Origin: CAZMGG01 sp964565715
Lineage (GTDB): Bacteria; Planctomycetota; UBA1135; UBA2386
Assembly (NCBI GenBank): GCA_964565715.1
Contig: CAZMGG010000043.1
Location: forward strand, 1-41,427
DNA: 41,427 nt
Direction of reading: 5' to 3'
Shown: piece after piece, positions 7,611 to 16,722 of the stretch
How positions within the stretch are numbered: position 1 is the first letter of the stretch
Layout: every line of letters starts with the position of its first letter
Made by a program: the position numbers and the translations under genes
The notes under the pieces: generated by a model
Databases searched by the model: none
Seen by the model: the letters and a program-made list of their open reading frames with translations, nothing else
Told to the model about the DNA's origin: nothing

Positions 7611-9976
7611 GCGGCATGCGCGCTGACGATGGATCATCGGGCTCGGAGCCGCGCGGCCCGGGCGGGGGACGGGACGGTCGCTGGCGCCGGCGCCTGCTCG
7701 GTGGGCTCGCCCTGGTGCTCCTCGGTGTCGCTGTGTGGTTGCTGTTGCCCTGGTCGACCGCACCGCGGGATGGCGAGCCCGGATTGGCGCCGGCGCGCCC
7801 GGGCATGGCAGCATCGACGGGCGTCGAGCCGGGCGCCGTGGGCGGCGTGGACGCGTCCGCTCCGGGGGACGAGCGGACTCCGGTCCCCCTCGGACCGGAA
7901 CCGACGTCCACCACCTCGGTGCGCCTGCGCGTGGTGGACGAGTCGACCCGTGCACCGCTGGCCGGCGTGCCGGTGGCCCTGGCGGCGGAGTTCGGCGATC
8001 TGACGGCCGAGGCGCGCTCCGCCGTCACCGACGCGGCCGGCGAGGTGCACTGGCAGGACGTCGTCTGGCCGCGTGTCCGGCTGTGGACCCTGCCAATCGA
8101 CCCGGTCGCGCTCCGTTCCGGCGAGTGCAACGAGTTGACCGTGGCCGTGCGGGAGTGCTGCGAGATCGTCGGCATCGTCACCGATCGGGAAGGGCGGCCG
8201 TTGGCAGACGCCGAAGTATGGAGTGCGGACGACGCCCGGACCCTGGTGGCGGCGGCGCGCCGAGCCACGACCGGGGCCGACGGCCGGTTCGCCTTCACGG
8301 TGCATCACGGTCCCTTCCTGCACCTGTTCGCGCGCCGCCCGGGCCGGGTGTCGTCGCGGGTGGCGATGGTGCGCGTGCCGACAACGCCTGGGGTGATCGA
8401 CACGACTCTGGTGATGGGCGAGGCCACCGGGGGCCTGCACGGTCGGGTGTCGACGGCGCAGGGCGCTCCGGTGGTTGCTGCGACCGTGCTGGTCCACCCC
8501 AGCCGCCGCAGCCTGCCGCCGCTCGGCACCGATTCGGCTGCGTTCCAGAGTGGCACCGACGTGGCGCCGCTGCAGAGGGCCGTGACCGACGAGGCCGGTG
8601 GGTTCGTCGTAGACGATGTGCCGCCCGGAGCCGCCTACGTTCGCGTCGCGGCGTCGGGCTTCGCCGACGGAGCGGCGCAGGCGACCGTCGCGGTGGGTGA
8701 ATGCACTTGGATCGAGATCGTGCTGGGGACGGGCGGCCGGCTGGTCGGGACCGTCAAGGACGACCAGGGTCGGCCGGTCCCGGATGCCCTGGTCGTCGCC
8801 AGCTCAATGGCCAACGTTCCACGGGCCACACGCACCGACGCCAGCGGCGGCTATGTCCTGGAACTGCTGCAACCCGGCCATCACCGCGCGGTCGTCTCCA
8901 CCGCACCGAACCAGGTCGTGCAGACGGGGATCGAAGTGTCCGATCGCCAGGCGACGCGTTGGGACCCGGTGCTGCCGACGGGCGGGACGATCCGCGGCCA
9001 GTTGCGATGGGCTGACGGCGCGCCAGCGGTTGGAATCGACGTGGCGGCGACCCGTGCGGGCAGCCGGGCCCGACAGGTGCGAACCGATGCCGCGGGCCAC
9101 TTCGCGGTACCGCATTGCCAGCCAGGCAGCCATCGCTTGCGCGTGGCGCCGGTTGCGGGTGGGCGCTGGCTCCTGCTGGCGCCCGACGTGCAACCCGATG
9201 GGCCGCCGTTGGAGTTCCAGCTGCCGGCATTGCCGCCTGCCGACGCCGCGCTGTCGGGTCGGCTGCTCACTGCCGACGGTCGGCCAGCTGCGGCACAGCG
9301 TGTGCTGGCCCGCGGCGGGCCGTACGCGGTGGTCCGTGAGGTCCGTTCCGACGGCGCGGGACGGTTCGTCGTCGATGGGCTGATGGCGGGCGCCTGGCAT
9401 CTGGAATGCGGCAGCGAGGGAGCCCCGCCGGCGAGACACCGCGTCGACCTCGGTGCCGGCGCGCGGAACGAACTCGGCGACATGGTCCTGCCGAGGGCGA
9501 TCGCCGTGACGATCGAGTTGCGCGGCGGCCCGGCCGCGCGGCTGCGCGGAGATCTGACGTCCGACGACGGTGGTCGCCTGGCCTACACACCCATCGACGG
9601 CGACCGGGTGCTGCTGCCGCCGCTGGGTCCTGGCCGCTATCGGCTGGTCGTGTGGGGGCCGACGACGCCGCGGGCGGCATTGTCGTTCACCCTGGTGGCG
9701 GGGCAGCCGGCGCGGCTCGTGCTCGACATCGAAACCGGATCGTCCTGCTCGGTGACCGTGCGGCTGCCCGTCGACATCGAGGGGAGCGATCTGCGGTTCG
9801 CGCTGCACGACGCCGCCGGCACCGAGCTGGTGTGGTGGCGTGAGGTCTGCTCCGACGGCGAAGAGGTGTCCCTCGCCCGGACTGCGGCGGCGACCCGGCT
9901 CACGGTGGTCGCCGACGAGGGGCCGCGCGGCGAGGTGGCGTTGTCGGCGGAATCGGTGGTGGTGCACCTGCGGTAG
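7607..9976 (+). CDS. Membrane-anchored protein with multiple carboxypeptidase-regulatory-like (CnaB-type) domains
   Basis: This 789-residue protein has a short basic cytoplasmic head, one transmembrane helix near residues 28-47 (GGLALVLLGVAVWLLLPW), a Pro/Gly-rich linker to about 105, and then a long exported region. That region is built of roughly seven beta-sandwich units of the carboxypeptidase regulatory-like type. Each repeats the pattern V-x-D-x-x-G-x-P-x-x-x-A-x-V followed by T-D-A-x-G-x-F (for example TDREGRPLADAEV, TDASGGYVLELLQPG). Such units act as extracellular structural or binding modules; no catalytic domain is visible. The ATG at 7607 overlaps the Uma2 stop (ATGA), so the open frame upstream is not used. 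Function beyond surface or periplasmic exposure cannot be assigned. Confidence 0.8.
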   Translation: MSGMRADDGSSGSEPRGPGGGRDGRWRRRLLGGLALVLLGVAVWLLLPWSTAPRDGEPGLAPARPGMAASTGVEPGAVGGVDASAPGDERTPVPLGPEPTSTTSVRLRVVDESTRAPLAGVPVALAAEFGDLTAEARSAVTDAAGEVHWQDVVWPRVRLWTLPIDPVALRSGECNELTVAVRECCEIVGIVTDREGRPLADAEVWSADDARTLVAAARRATTGADGRFAFTVHHGPFLHLFARRPGRVSSRVAMVRVPTTPGVIDTTLVMGEATGGLHGRVSTAQGAPVVAATVLVHPSRRSLPPLGTDSAAFQSGTDVAPLQRAVTDEAGGFVVDDVPPGAAYVRVAASGFADGAAQATVAVGECTWIEIVLGTGGRLVGTVKDDQGRPVPDALVVASSMANVPRATRTDASGGYVLELLQPGHHRAVVSTAPNQVVQTGIEVSDRQATRWDPVLPTGGTIRGQLRWADGAPAVGIDVAATRAGSRARQVRTDAAGHFAVPHCQPGSHRLRVAPVAGGRWLLLAPDVQPDGPPLEFQLPALPPADAALSGRLLTADGRPAAAQRVLARGGPYAVVREVRSDGAGRFVVDGLMAGAWHLECGSEGAPPARHRVDLGAGARNELGDMVLPRAIAVTIELRGGPAARLRGDLTSDDGGRLAYTPIDGDRVLLPPLGPGRYRLVVWGPTTPRAALSFTLVAGQPARLVLDIETGSSCSVTVRLPVDIEGSDLRFALHDAAGTELVWWREVCSDGEEVSLARTAAATRLTVVADEGPRGEVALSAESVVVHLR

Positions 9977-10025
9977 GCGGGCAGGCCCGGCCGCTGCAGT
10001 TCGGTCCTTGCAAGAGCATCGGCCC

Positions 10026-10928
10026 TCACCCTTCGCGAACGCCGAGCTGCGCGAGGAACTCGGGAAACGACACCACGCGCGCTTCTGCCTTGAGAATGGC
10101 CTTGAGCAGCTTTGCGAGGTCCTTGTCGCACACTACGACTCGCTCGGCGTCGGAAAGATAGCAGGATACTGCAAGGTCGCGGCTGTCGTTCTCCTTGACC
10201 CTCGACTTGCTCCCGGTCGCTCGCTTCTCGATGTAGGTCAGCCACGCCGCGGCGCCGTACGCGAAGGCGCTGCACATCACCCTTGCGGATGGTTGCGCCA
10301 TCGCTCTGCTAATGATGGCTTGGGGCACCTCCAAGAGGATTCCGAGTTCGAGGATGGCTCTCTCCAGTCGTGGTGCAATCTCCTGGATCAACCGGGTGTG
10401 GTCCGCCCCATCCGTGAGGCTTGTTGTCCTGCTCCGGCGCTCAATCTCCAAGTTCGCTCCCGCGCTGAAGGTCATGGGGACGGTGATGCGGCATTCCCCT
10501 CCGTCGGTAGATGTGTAATGTGCTGACCATTCCCGAGGAGATGTCTTGAAGGTCGGCCGAGACGAGTTGCTCAGAATTACGTCCAGCACGGACGACAGCC
10601 CGATGTCGCTGGCTGGAGGCAGTGGCTCGCCGCCGAGCTCGTGGAATGACCTACGAACATGCTCGCGAATGTCAGGAAGAAACTGGCTCTTTGCGAGACT
10701 GTTGAATCGCTGGATGGCAACAAGTCTCTGGCCAACCCATCCTGCGTCGGCGCGGTTCGCAAGGCTTGTGCACGCCACTTCCGCCAATGTAGTAGGCAGC
10801 CAGGTCGTCTTGAGAGCTCTGCGGTTCCACTCATTCTCCACTGCTCTCCATGACACTTCATCCAGGGCGCCGAGATCAAAGATGGCGCTGGTGTCGAAGA
10901 TATAGTGGAGCCGGAACTCACCAGGCAT
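10026..10928 (-). CDS. PIN domain-like protein, orphan, lower GC
   Basis: This is a 300-residue soluble protein. The N-terminus YIFDTSAIFDLG (Asp12), a Glu50 in TLAEVACTS, the ENDSRDLAVS segment (Asp248, Asp251) and VVVCDKDLAKLL (Asp268, Asp270) together form the acidic layout of a PIN-type ribonuclease. The family usually has about 130 residues; here roughly 190 extra residues lie between the second and third acidic positions. The coding sequence has visibly lower G+C and less biased codons than its neighbours, suggesting horizontal acquisition. No antitoxin-like gene adjoins it: upstream, after 66 bases, is the acyltransferase; downstream is a convergent gene. The start is ATG 10928-10926. 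The nuclease role is inferred from motifs only. Confidence 0.6.
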   Translation of the reverse strand: MPGEFRLHYIFDTSAIFDLGALDEVSWRAVENEWNRRALKTTWLPTTLAEVACTSLANRADAGWVGQRLVAIQRFNSLAKSQFLPDIREHVRRSFHELGGEPLPPASDIGLSSVLDVILSNSSRPTFKTSPREWSAHYTSTDGGECRITVPMTFSAGANLEIERRSRTTSLTDGADHTRLIQEIAPRLERAILELGILLEVPQAIISRAMAQPSARVMCSAFAYGAAAWLTYIEKRATGSKSRVKENDSRDLAVSCYLSDAERVVVCDKDLAKLLKAILKAEARVVSFPEFLAQLGVREG

Positions 10929-10994
10929 TGACTTTTTCTGCGGGCCGAAGGAGGTTCGAATCAGCGGTGCGCTTCTCAGGTGGATTCACGATAC

Positions 10995-11969
10995 TCACCC
11001 GGCCAGCGGCGGCAGGCCGTCGGGACCCTCCACCTCGCCCGGCGGCCGATGACGGAAGCGGTTGCCCTGCCAGAACCACTGCTCCGGCGCCGCCACGATT
11101 GCGCGCGTGAGCCCGTCGTTCACCCGCGCCGAGACGCGCTGCAGGCAGGCGCTGCGGTCCTCCCCCTCCACCGCCTCGATCACGTCCCACAACCGCACCC
11201 GGAACCGCATCCGGCCGGTCCGCTGGCAGCTCAGCACCACCACCGGCGCGCCGGTGGCGTGCTGCAGCAGGGCCGGGGTCGGCGTGCAGGCGGCCATGGT
11301 GCCGAGGAACGGCGCGAACGTGCGGCTGCCCTTGCTGCCGCCGTCCACCAGCAATCCCAGCATCTTGCCCTCGCCGAGCGCCTTCTTGAGGGGCCAGATC
11401 GCGCCCTCGCGCACCAGCAGGGACTGGCCGGTGCTGCCGCGCAGGCGTTCGATACCGCGATCGAGCGCCGGGATGTGCGAGGAACGGAACACCGAGGTGA
11501 GCGGGATGCCGACCAGGCCGGCGGCGTGGCCGGCGATGTCCCACATGCCGACGTGGCCGGTGGCGACGATCACGCCCTGGCCGCGGGCCATCAGTTCGCG
11601 CAGCTGCGGCACCTCGCTGGTGTCGACGTGACGGTCGAGGTTGCCGGGGTGGATGCGGCGGGCGCGGCAGAAGTCGACCACCAGCCAGGCCAGGTGGCGC
11701 GACCAGCGCCAGAGGTGGCGGCGCGGCCGTTCGGGCAGCGGACTGCCGGGCCGGAAGACGATGCGGGCGTTGCGGTGATAGCCCTTGGTGCGGCGGCCCT
11801 TGCGGTCGGCGAACGTCCAGTGCAGCGCGAACGGCACGGCCATGAGGTCGGCGATGGCGTAGGCCAGGAACTCGGGCAGGAAGGCCAGCAGGGCGCAGCC
11901 GCGCAGGAGGAGCCAGACCAGCAGGCGGTGGTGCAGGCGGTCGCGGACGCGGGCGGGGCGGCGGCTCAC
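10995..11969 (-). CDS. LpxL/HtrB-type lipid A acyltransferase family protein
   Basis: This is a 324-residue protein with a basic N-terminus and a hydrophobic membrane-associating segment around 15-50. It carries the acyltransferase motif HX4D (His139 to Asp144 in GHVGMWDIAG) and a downstream G-SKGSRTFAPFLG segment, as in the LpxL/LpxM family that adds secondary acyl chains to lipid A at the inner membrane. The start is GTG 11969-11967, overlapping the MFS gene stop as GTGA, so both are translated from one message. The exact acceptor in this organism is not known. Confidence 0.82.
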   Translation of the reverse strand: MSRRPARVRDRLHHRLLVWLLLRGCALLAFLPEFLAYAIADLMAVPFALHWTFADRKGRRTKGYHRNARIVFRPGSPLPERPRRHLWRWSRHLAWLVVDFCRARRIHPGNLDRHVDTSEVPQLRELMARGQGVIVATGHVGMWDIAGHAAGLVGIPLTSVFRSSHIPALDRGIERLRGSTGQSLLVREGAIWPLKKALGEGKMLGLLVDGGSKGSRTFAPFLGTMAACTPTPALLQHATGAPVVVLSCQRTGRMRFRVRLWDVIEAVEGEDRSACLQRVSARVNDGLTRAIVAAPEQWFWQGNRFRHRPPGEVEGPDGLPPLAG

Positions 11970-13258
11970 GACGCCTCCGCTGCCGCTGGCAGGCGCACGC
12001 GGGCCAGCAGCAGCAGTCCCAGCACCAGCGGCACGGCCTGCACCAGCATCGCCGGCCGGGCGCCGGCGCGGTCGGCGACGAGGCCGTAGACGGCGCTGCC
12101 GACCACCGACAGCTTCATGGTGATGCCGTAGAGGCCGAAGAACTCGCCGACCCTGTCGGGCGGCGCGAGGCGCAGGACGATCTTGCGGCCGGCGGTCCAG
12201 ATGCCGGCGAGCCCGATGGCGCCGAGCAGCACCAGGGTGAGCAGGTAGCCTTCGGCGGAACGGCCGCCGAACAGCGTGCCGCCGGCGAGCGCCAGCAGGA
12301 GCGCCAGGCCGGACAGGCGCATGACCAGCAGGGGGCGGCGGTCGGTGCAGAGGCCGAGCAGCACGCCGGCCAGCAGGGCCAGGACGTTGAGGGCGAGGCC
12401 CATGACGACGAGGAACGAGCCCATGCCGGCCTCGTCCGCGGCGAAGTGCTGCCCGAACAGGCGCAGGTCACCGCTTTGGTGCAGGTCACGGAACACCGCG
12501 CCGGTGAAGCCGGCGAAGAACAGGATGGCGGTGTTCAGCACGTCGACCAGGCAGAAGTTGGCCAGCAGGAAGCAGGAGAGGGTGCGGTGGCGGGGCAGGC
12601 TGCGCAAGGTCTCGCCGAGCGACCCGAGGCTGCTGCGCCAGAGGCCGGCGGCCTTTGGTCGCGGCGGCGGGCCCTGCTTCACCAGCAGAAGGCAGGGCAG
12701 GGCGAACAGCAGGAACAGCAGGGCGGCGTGCAGGAAGCGATCGGTGCCGCCGGCGCTGCCGACCGGCAGGAGCACCAGCACCAGGATGGTGCCGAGGTAG
12801 CCGAGGCCTGTGCCGATGCCGCTCAGCAGACCGGTGCGGTGGTCCGGCGCCACCGTGGGCAGGAGCGCGTTGTAGCCCAGCAGGCTGAGGTTGTAGGCGA
12901 CGTTGGCGACGAAGAAGCAGGCGAGCAGCCAGGCGGGGCTGCCCGGCAGGCTCCAGCCGGCCATCGCCGCGATGCAGAGCAGCGTGGTGACGGCGAGGTA
13001 GCGGTGGGCGCGGCCGGTGCGGTCGAGCAGGGCGCCGAGGATCGGCACCAGGGCGGCGGCCAGCACCATCGAGAGGGTGTTGCTGAGACCGAGCCCGCTG
13101 GTGCCGAAGCCGCGTTCGGGCGCGGTGAACCAGGGCGTGAACAGGAAGGTGAGGCAGGCGGCGTAGATCGTGTTGGCGAGGTCGTAGAGCACCCAGGCCG
13201 AGGCCGGCAGCGGCCGCAGGCGGGCGGCGGTGGCGGGGGGCGCGGGCGGGGCGGTCAT
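11966..13258 (-). CDS. MFS transporter (UMF1/Atg22-like)
   Basis: This is a 430-residue polytopic protein with about twelve membrane helices. The first helix contains WVLYDLANTIYA, typical of the UMF1/Atg22-like branch of the major facilitator superfamily. The loop after helix 2 has GALLDRTGRAHRYL, the MFS motif A equivalent, and a related LGLCTDRRPLL follows in the second half. The substrate is not predictable. The start is ATG 13258-13256, the first Met before the helical part; the frame remains open upstream only because of high GC. It is the upstream member of a two-gene unit with the acyltransferase (4-base overlap), so it could serve envelope biogenesis. It is divergent from the cytochrome gene, 47 bases away. 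Confidence 0.85.
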   Translation of the reverse strand: MTAPPAPPATAARLRPLPASAWVLYDLANTIYAACLTFLFTPWFTAPERGFGTSGLGLSNTLSMVLAAALVPILGALLDRTGRAHRYLAVTTLLCIAAMAGWSLPGSPAWLLACFFVANVAYNLSLLGYNALLPTVAPDHRTGLLSGIGTGLGYLGTILVLVLLPVGSAGGTDRFLHAALLFLLFALPCLLLVKQGPPPRPKAAGLWRSSLGSLGETLRSLPRHRTLSCFLLANFCLVDVLNTAILFFAGFTGAVFRDLHQSGDLRLFGQHFAADEAGMGSFLVVMGLALNVLALLAGVLLGLCTDRRPLLVMRLSGLALLLALAGGTLFGGRSAEGYLLTLVLLGAIGLAGIWTAGRKIVLRLAPPDRVGEFFGLYGITMKLSVVGSAVYGLVADRAGARPAMLVQAVPLVLGLLLLARVRLPAAAEAS

Positions 13259-13305
13259 CGGCGGAGATGTTGGCGCGGGAGACGGGTCCGGGCCAGGATG
13301 ATGCG

Positions 13306-15837
13306 ATGCCGTCCGTTGTCGCAGTCCTCCGCGCTGGCGCCGTGGCCGCGTTGCTGGCGCTGGCGCTGCCGGCGCAGCGCGGCGACAAGGCGGGCGAGCC
13401 GCAGCCGGACCTGCCGGCGGACCTGGTGGTGCCCGCGGCGCCGCCGCTGTCGCCGCCGGACGAACTGGCGACGTTCCGCGTCGCCGAGGGGCTGCGGGTG
13501 GAACTGGTGGCGGCGGAGCCCCTGGTGATGGATCCGGTGGCGGTGGTCTTCGACGGCCACGGCCGGCTGTGGGTGGTGGAGATGCGCGGCTACATGCCCG
13601 ACGTCGACGCCACCGGCGAGGAGCAGAAGGTCGGCAGCATCGCCGTGCTGACCGACCGGGACGGCGACGGCCGGATGGACACGCGGGTGGTGTTCGCCGA
13701 GGGGCTGGTGCTGCCGCGGGCGGTGCTGCCGGTGCCCGGCGGCGCCCTGTTCGTCGAGCCACCGGGGCTGTGGTTCGGGCGCGACGTCGACGGCGATCTG
13801 CGCATGGACGAGCGGGTCGAACTCGGCGACGGCTTCGCGGCGGGCATCAGCAATCCCGAGCACGCCGGCAACGGGCCGCTGTGGGGGCTCGACAACTGGA
13901 TCCACTTCGCCAACCACCCGTTCCGCTATCGCTGGCGGCCGGACGGCACGTTCGCGAAGCAGCAGGCGTTCGGCGGCGGCCAGTGGGGGCTGGCGATGGA
14001 CGATCGCGGCCGGCTGTTCTTCGACTACAACAGCGACTGGCTGCGGCTGGACCGCTTCGCCGGCCACTACGGCGTGCGGCATCCGGACCAGGGCCCGGCC
14101 CTGGGGCTGAACCAGCAGGTGGTCAAGGACCAAGCGACGTATCCGATCCGGGTGACGCCCGGGATCAACCGCGGCTACCAGAAGGGCATGCTGCGGGACG
14201 GCTTCCTCCTGCGCACGACGGCGTGCTGCGGGCCGGCGATCTACCGCGGCGACCGGCTGCCGGGCATGGACGGCGACGCGTTCGTCTGCGAGCCGGCGGG
14301 CAACCTGGTGCGGCGCTTCGTGCTGACCGAGGGCGAGCACGTCACCACCGGCCAGAATCCGTATCCGCGGGCGGAGGTGCTGGCGTCCACCGACGAGCGC
14401 TTCCGGCCGGTGAACCTGCAGAACGGGCCCGACGGCGCGTTGTACGTGGTGGACATGTACCGGGGGTTGATCCAGCACCGCAACTTCGTGACGACCTTCC
14501 TGCGCAAGCAGGTGCTGGCGCGCGGGCTGGAACGGCCGATCGGCATGGGGCGCATCTGGCGGATCGTGCCGGCCGACGGCGCGGCGCGCGCGCCGTGGAC
14601 GATTTCCGGGCGTCCGCCGCTGCAACTGGTGGCGGCGTTGGCGGACGCGTCGGGCTGGGTGCGGGATGCGGCGCAGCAGGCGCTGATCGCGCGCGGCGCT
14701 GCCGACGTCGTGCCGGCGCTGCGGGAACTGGCGCGGGGCCAGGGGCCCGTGCTGGCGCGGTTGCACGCGCTGTGGACGCTGGAGGGGCTCGGCGCGCTCG
14801 GCTTCGGCGACGCGTTCATCGCCCTGCGCGACGGCGAATGGCTGATCCGGCTGGCCGGCCTGCGCCTGGCGGAGCCGTTCGCTGCCGCCGGCCACCGCGG
14901 GCTCGCGCACCTGATGGGGCACGTCGGCGCCACCGATCCGTCGGCCGAGGTCGCGGTCCAGGCGGCGCTGTCGCTGGGCGAGGTGCCCGGTGCGCGGCCG
15001 TTGCCGGCCCTGGCGGCGGTGGCGGCGGCCCGGCCCGCGGACGCCGCCGTGCGGGCGGCGGTGGCCAGCGGCCTGCACCGCCGCGAGGTGGCGTTCCTGC
15101 GCGAACTGGTGGAACGGCCGGCGTTCGCCGCCGACGCGCCGGCGGCGCGGGAATGGCTGCGGTCGCTGGCGCGGCTGGCCACCGGCGGCAGCGGCGAGCG
15201 GCTGGCGGCGCTCGACTTCGCCGGTGCCCGCATGCTGGTCTGGCAGCAGCAGGCGCTGCTGCAGGGCATGGTCGACGGCCTGCCGAAGGGCGAGCGGCGG
15301 CGCGGGGCGTGGCGGTTCGCGACGCTGCCGCAGGCCCTGCCGGCGCTGCAGCGGCAGCAGGATCCGGCCATCGTGCCGCTGGTGCAGGAACTGCTGGCGG
15401 CGATCGAACTGCAGCCGGAAGGCCCGGCCGGCGACGAGTCGGGCCTGGACGCCGCCGGTCGCGCGTCGTTCGCCCGCGGCGCCAGGGTCTACGGCCAGAA
15501 CTGTGCCGCCTGTCATCAGCCCGACGGCCGCGGCCTGCCCGGACTGGCGCCGCCGTTGCGCGAGTCCGAGTGGGTGCTCGGCGAGGCCGCGGTGCCGATC
15601 CGGATCGCGCTGCACGGCCTGTCGGGACCGATCGAGGTCCGGGGCGAGCGCTGGGACCTCGACATGCCGGCGTTCGGCGCGCTCGGCGACGGCGACCTCG
15701 CCGCGGTGGTCACCTACGTGCGCAACGCCTGGGGCCAGCGGGCGCCGGTGGTGAGCGAAGCCGACGTGGCGGCGGAACGCCGGCTGGCGGGGCCGCGCAA
15801 CCGGCAGTGGTCGGGGCCGGAGTTGCGCGGACACTAG
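13306..15837 (+). CDS. Secreted PVC-type heme-binding dehydrogenase-like protein
   Basis: This is an 843-residue exported protein. A signal peptide (VLRAGAVAALLALALPAQ) is followed by a six-bladed propeller-like domain (about 50-430) with the planctomycete pattern DPVAVVFDGHGRLWVVEMRGY and GPDGALYVVDMYRG. Residues 435-690 are Ala/Leu-rich HEAT-like helices. The C-terminus is a cytochrome c domain with the heme motif CAACH (Cys733, Cys736, His737) and a likely axial Met787 in DMPAFG. Such proteins are greatly expanded in Planctomycetes and are thought to oxidise sugars or other organics in the periplasm; the substrate is unknown. ATG 13306 is chosen over 13267 because AGGA lies about eight bases ahead and the signal peptide begins there. 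Confidence 0.86.
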   Translation: MPSVVAVLRAGAVAALLALALPAQRGDKAGEPQPDLPADLVVPAAPPLSPPDELATFRVAEGLRVELVAAEPLVMDPVAVVFDGHGRLWVVEMRGYMPDVDATGEEQKVGSIAVLTDRDGDGRMDTRVVFAEGLVLPRAVLPVPGGALFVEPPGLWFGRDVDGDLRMDERVELGDGFAAGISNPEHAGNGPLWGLDNWIHFANHPFRYRWRPDGTFAKQQAFGGGQWGLAMDDRGRLFFDYNSDWLRLDRFAGHYGVRHPDQGPALGLNQQVVKDQATYPIRVTPGINRGYQKGMLRDGFLLRTTACCGPAIYRGDRLPGMDGDAFVCEPAGNLVRRFVLTEGEHVTTGQNPYPRAEVLASTDERFRPVNLQNGPDGALYVVDMYRGLIQHRNFVTTFLRKQVLARGLERPIGMGRIWRIVPADGAARAPWTISGRPPLQLVAALADASGWVRDAAQQALIARGAADVVPALRELARGQGPVLARLHALWTLEGLGALGFGDAFIALRDGEWLIRLAGLRLAEPFAAAGHRGLAHLMGHVGATDPSAEVAVQAALSLGEVPGARPLPALAAVAAARPADAAVRAAVASGLHRREVAFLRELVERPAFAADAPAAREWLRSLARLATGGSGERLAALDFAGARMLVWQQQALLQGMVDGLPKGERRRGAWRFATLPQALPALQRQQDPAIVPLVQELLAAIELQPEGPAGDESGLDAAGRASFARGARVYGQNCAACHQPDGRGLPGLAPPLRESEWVLGEAAVPIRIALHGLSGPIEVRGERWDLDMPAFGALGDGDLAAVVTYVRNAWGQRAPVVSEADVAAERRLAGPRNRQWSGPELRGH

Positions 15838-15901
15838 GCACGCGGGCCCTCCGAATTCCGGCCCATGGGCCCCGGTCTTGATTGCCACGGCGCGCCCCAC
15901 C

Positions 15902-15909
15902 GGTAGCGT
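15902..15909 (+). promoter_or_regulatory. TAGCGT -10-like motif ahead of the antiporter operon
   Basis: GGTAGCGT follows a C-rich run 52 bases before the mrpE start, inside the only untranslated gap (15838-15961) upstream of the ten-gene operon. TTGATT near 15878-15883 may be the -35 but the spacing is longer than usual. It matches the GGTAGnnT element seen before other genes in this window. Confidence 0.3.
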
Positions 15910-15961
15910 TTTCCGCCGTCGCCCCCGTCCCGGCGACCCGTTCCCGACCCCTCGACGGATC

Positions 15962-16438
15962 ATGCGCGTCCTCAGCCTGGCCCTCGTGCTGTGCGGCTTC
16001 TGGTGGGTGTCCTCCGGTCACACGGAGGCGCTCCTGCTCGGCTTCATGGTGGTGGCCTGCGCGATCGTCGTGCTGCTGTCGCGGCGGCTGGGCGTGCTCG
16101 ATCAGGAGGGCCACCCGACGCACCTCGTGCCGCGGGCGCTGGGTTTCTGGGGCTGGCTGATCGGCCAGGTGGCGAAGTCGAGCTGGCGCGTGGTGCGGAT
16201 CATCCTGATGCCGTCGCTGCCGATCGCGCCGTCGGTGCAGCGGGTGCCGCTGACGCAGCCGCACGACCTCGGGCGCGCCATCGTCGCCAACTGCATCACG
16301 CTGACGCCCGGCACCGTGACCCTGGAGGTCGCGGCCGACCATCTGGTGGTGCACTGCCTGACCGCCAGGGGTGCCGCGTCGCTGCACGAGGGCGAGACCA
16401 ACCGGCGGGTGGCCGCCGTCGTCGGAGCGGGCGACTGA
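15962..16438 (+). CDS. mrpE: Mrp-type Na+/H+ antiporter subunit E (MrpE/MbhA-like)
   Basis: This is a 158-residue membrane protein. Two N-terminal helices (LSLALVLCGFWWVSSG, LLLGFMVVACAIVVLL) precede a cytoplasmic part with the MrpE family segment ANCITLTPGTVTLEV. The start is ATG 15962, where the hydrophobic region begins; the upstream open frame has no membrane or coding character. It is the first gene of the antiporter operon and overlaps mrpF by one base (TGATG). MrpE helps assemble or stabilise the multi-subunit cation/proton antiporter. Confidence 0.9.
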   Translation: MRVLSLALVLCGFWWVSSGHTEALLLGFMVVACAIVVLLSRRLGVLDQEGHPTHLVPRALGFWGWLIGQVAKSSWRVVRIILMPSLPIAPSVQRVPLTQPHDLGRAIVANCITLTPGTVTLEVAADHLVVHCLTARGAASLHEGETNRRVAAVVGAGD

Positions 16439-16722
16439 TGGCGGCGGCGGTCCTGCTGATCCTGACCGTCGCCCTGGCGGTCGTGCTGGTGCGCGTCCTG
16501 CGCGGGCCGAAGGTGCTGAACCGCATCCTCGCCGGCAACGCGTTCGGCACCGTGACGGTGCTGTGGCTGGCGGCCTTCGCCTTCGTCAGCGGCCGGCACG
16601 ACGTGGTGGACATCGCCATGCTGTATGGGCTGATCAGCTTCGTCGGCACCGTCGCGCTGCTGAAGTTCGCCGAGCGGCGTGACCTGGGGGCGGATCCGCA
16701 GCGGCCGGAGGACCGGTCGTGA
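16438..16722 (+). CDS. mrpF: Mrp-type antiporter subunit F
   Basis: This is a 94-residue protein with three membrane helices. It carries the MrpF pattern VLRGPKVLNRILAGNAFG after helix 1 and DIAMLYGLISFVGTVALLKF in helix 3. It is a small structural subunit of the Mrp antiporter and of related hydrogenase membrane arms (MbhB). The ATG shares its first base with the mrpE stop, and its own stop overlaps mrpG as GTGA. Confidence 0.9.
   Translation: MAAAVLLILTVALAVVLVRVLRGPKVLNRILAGNAFGTVTVLWLAAFAFVSGRHDVVDIAMLYGLISFVGTVALLKFAERRDLGADPQRPEDRS

Noticed and set aside
10026..10994. A toxin-antitoxin module around the PIN-like gene
   Set aside because: No small partner gene lies on either side; only 66 bases separate it from the upstream gene.
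13255..15963. A 902-codon minus-strand open frame opposite the cytochrome gene
   Set aside because: It is a GC-bias shadow. The plus-strand product has a signal peptide, a CAACH heme motif and family matches, while the minus translation is low-complexity Arg/Ala/His.
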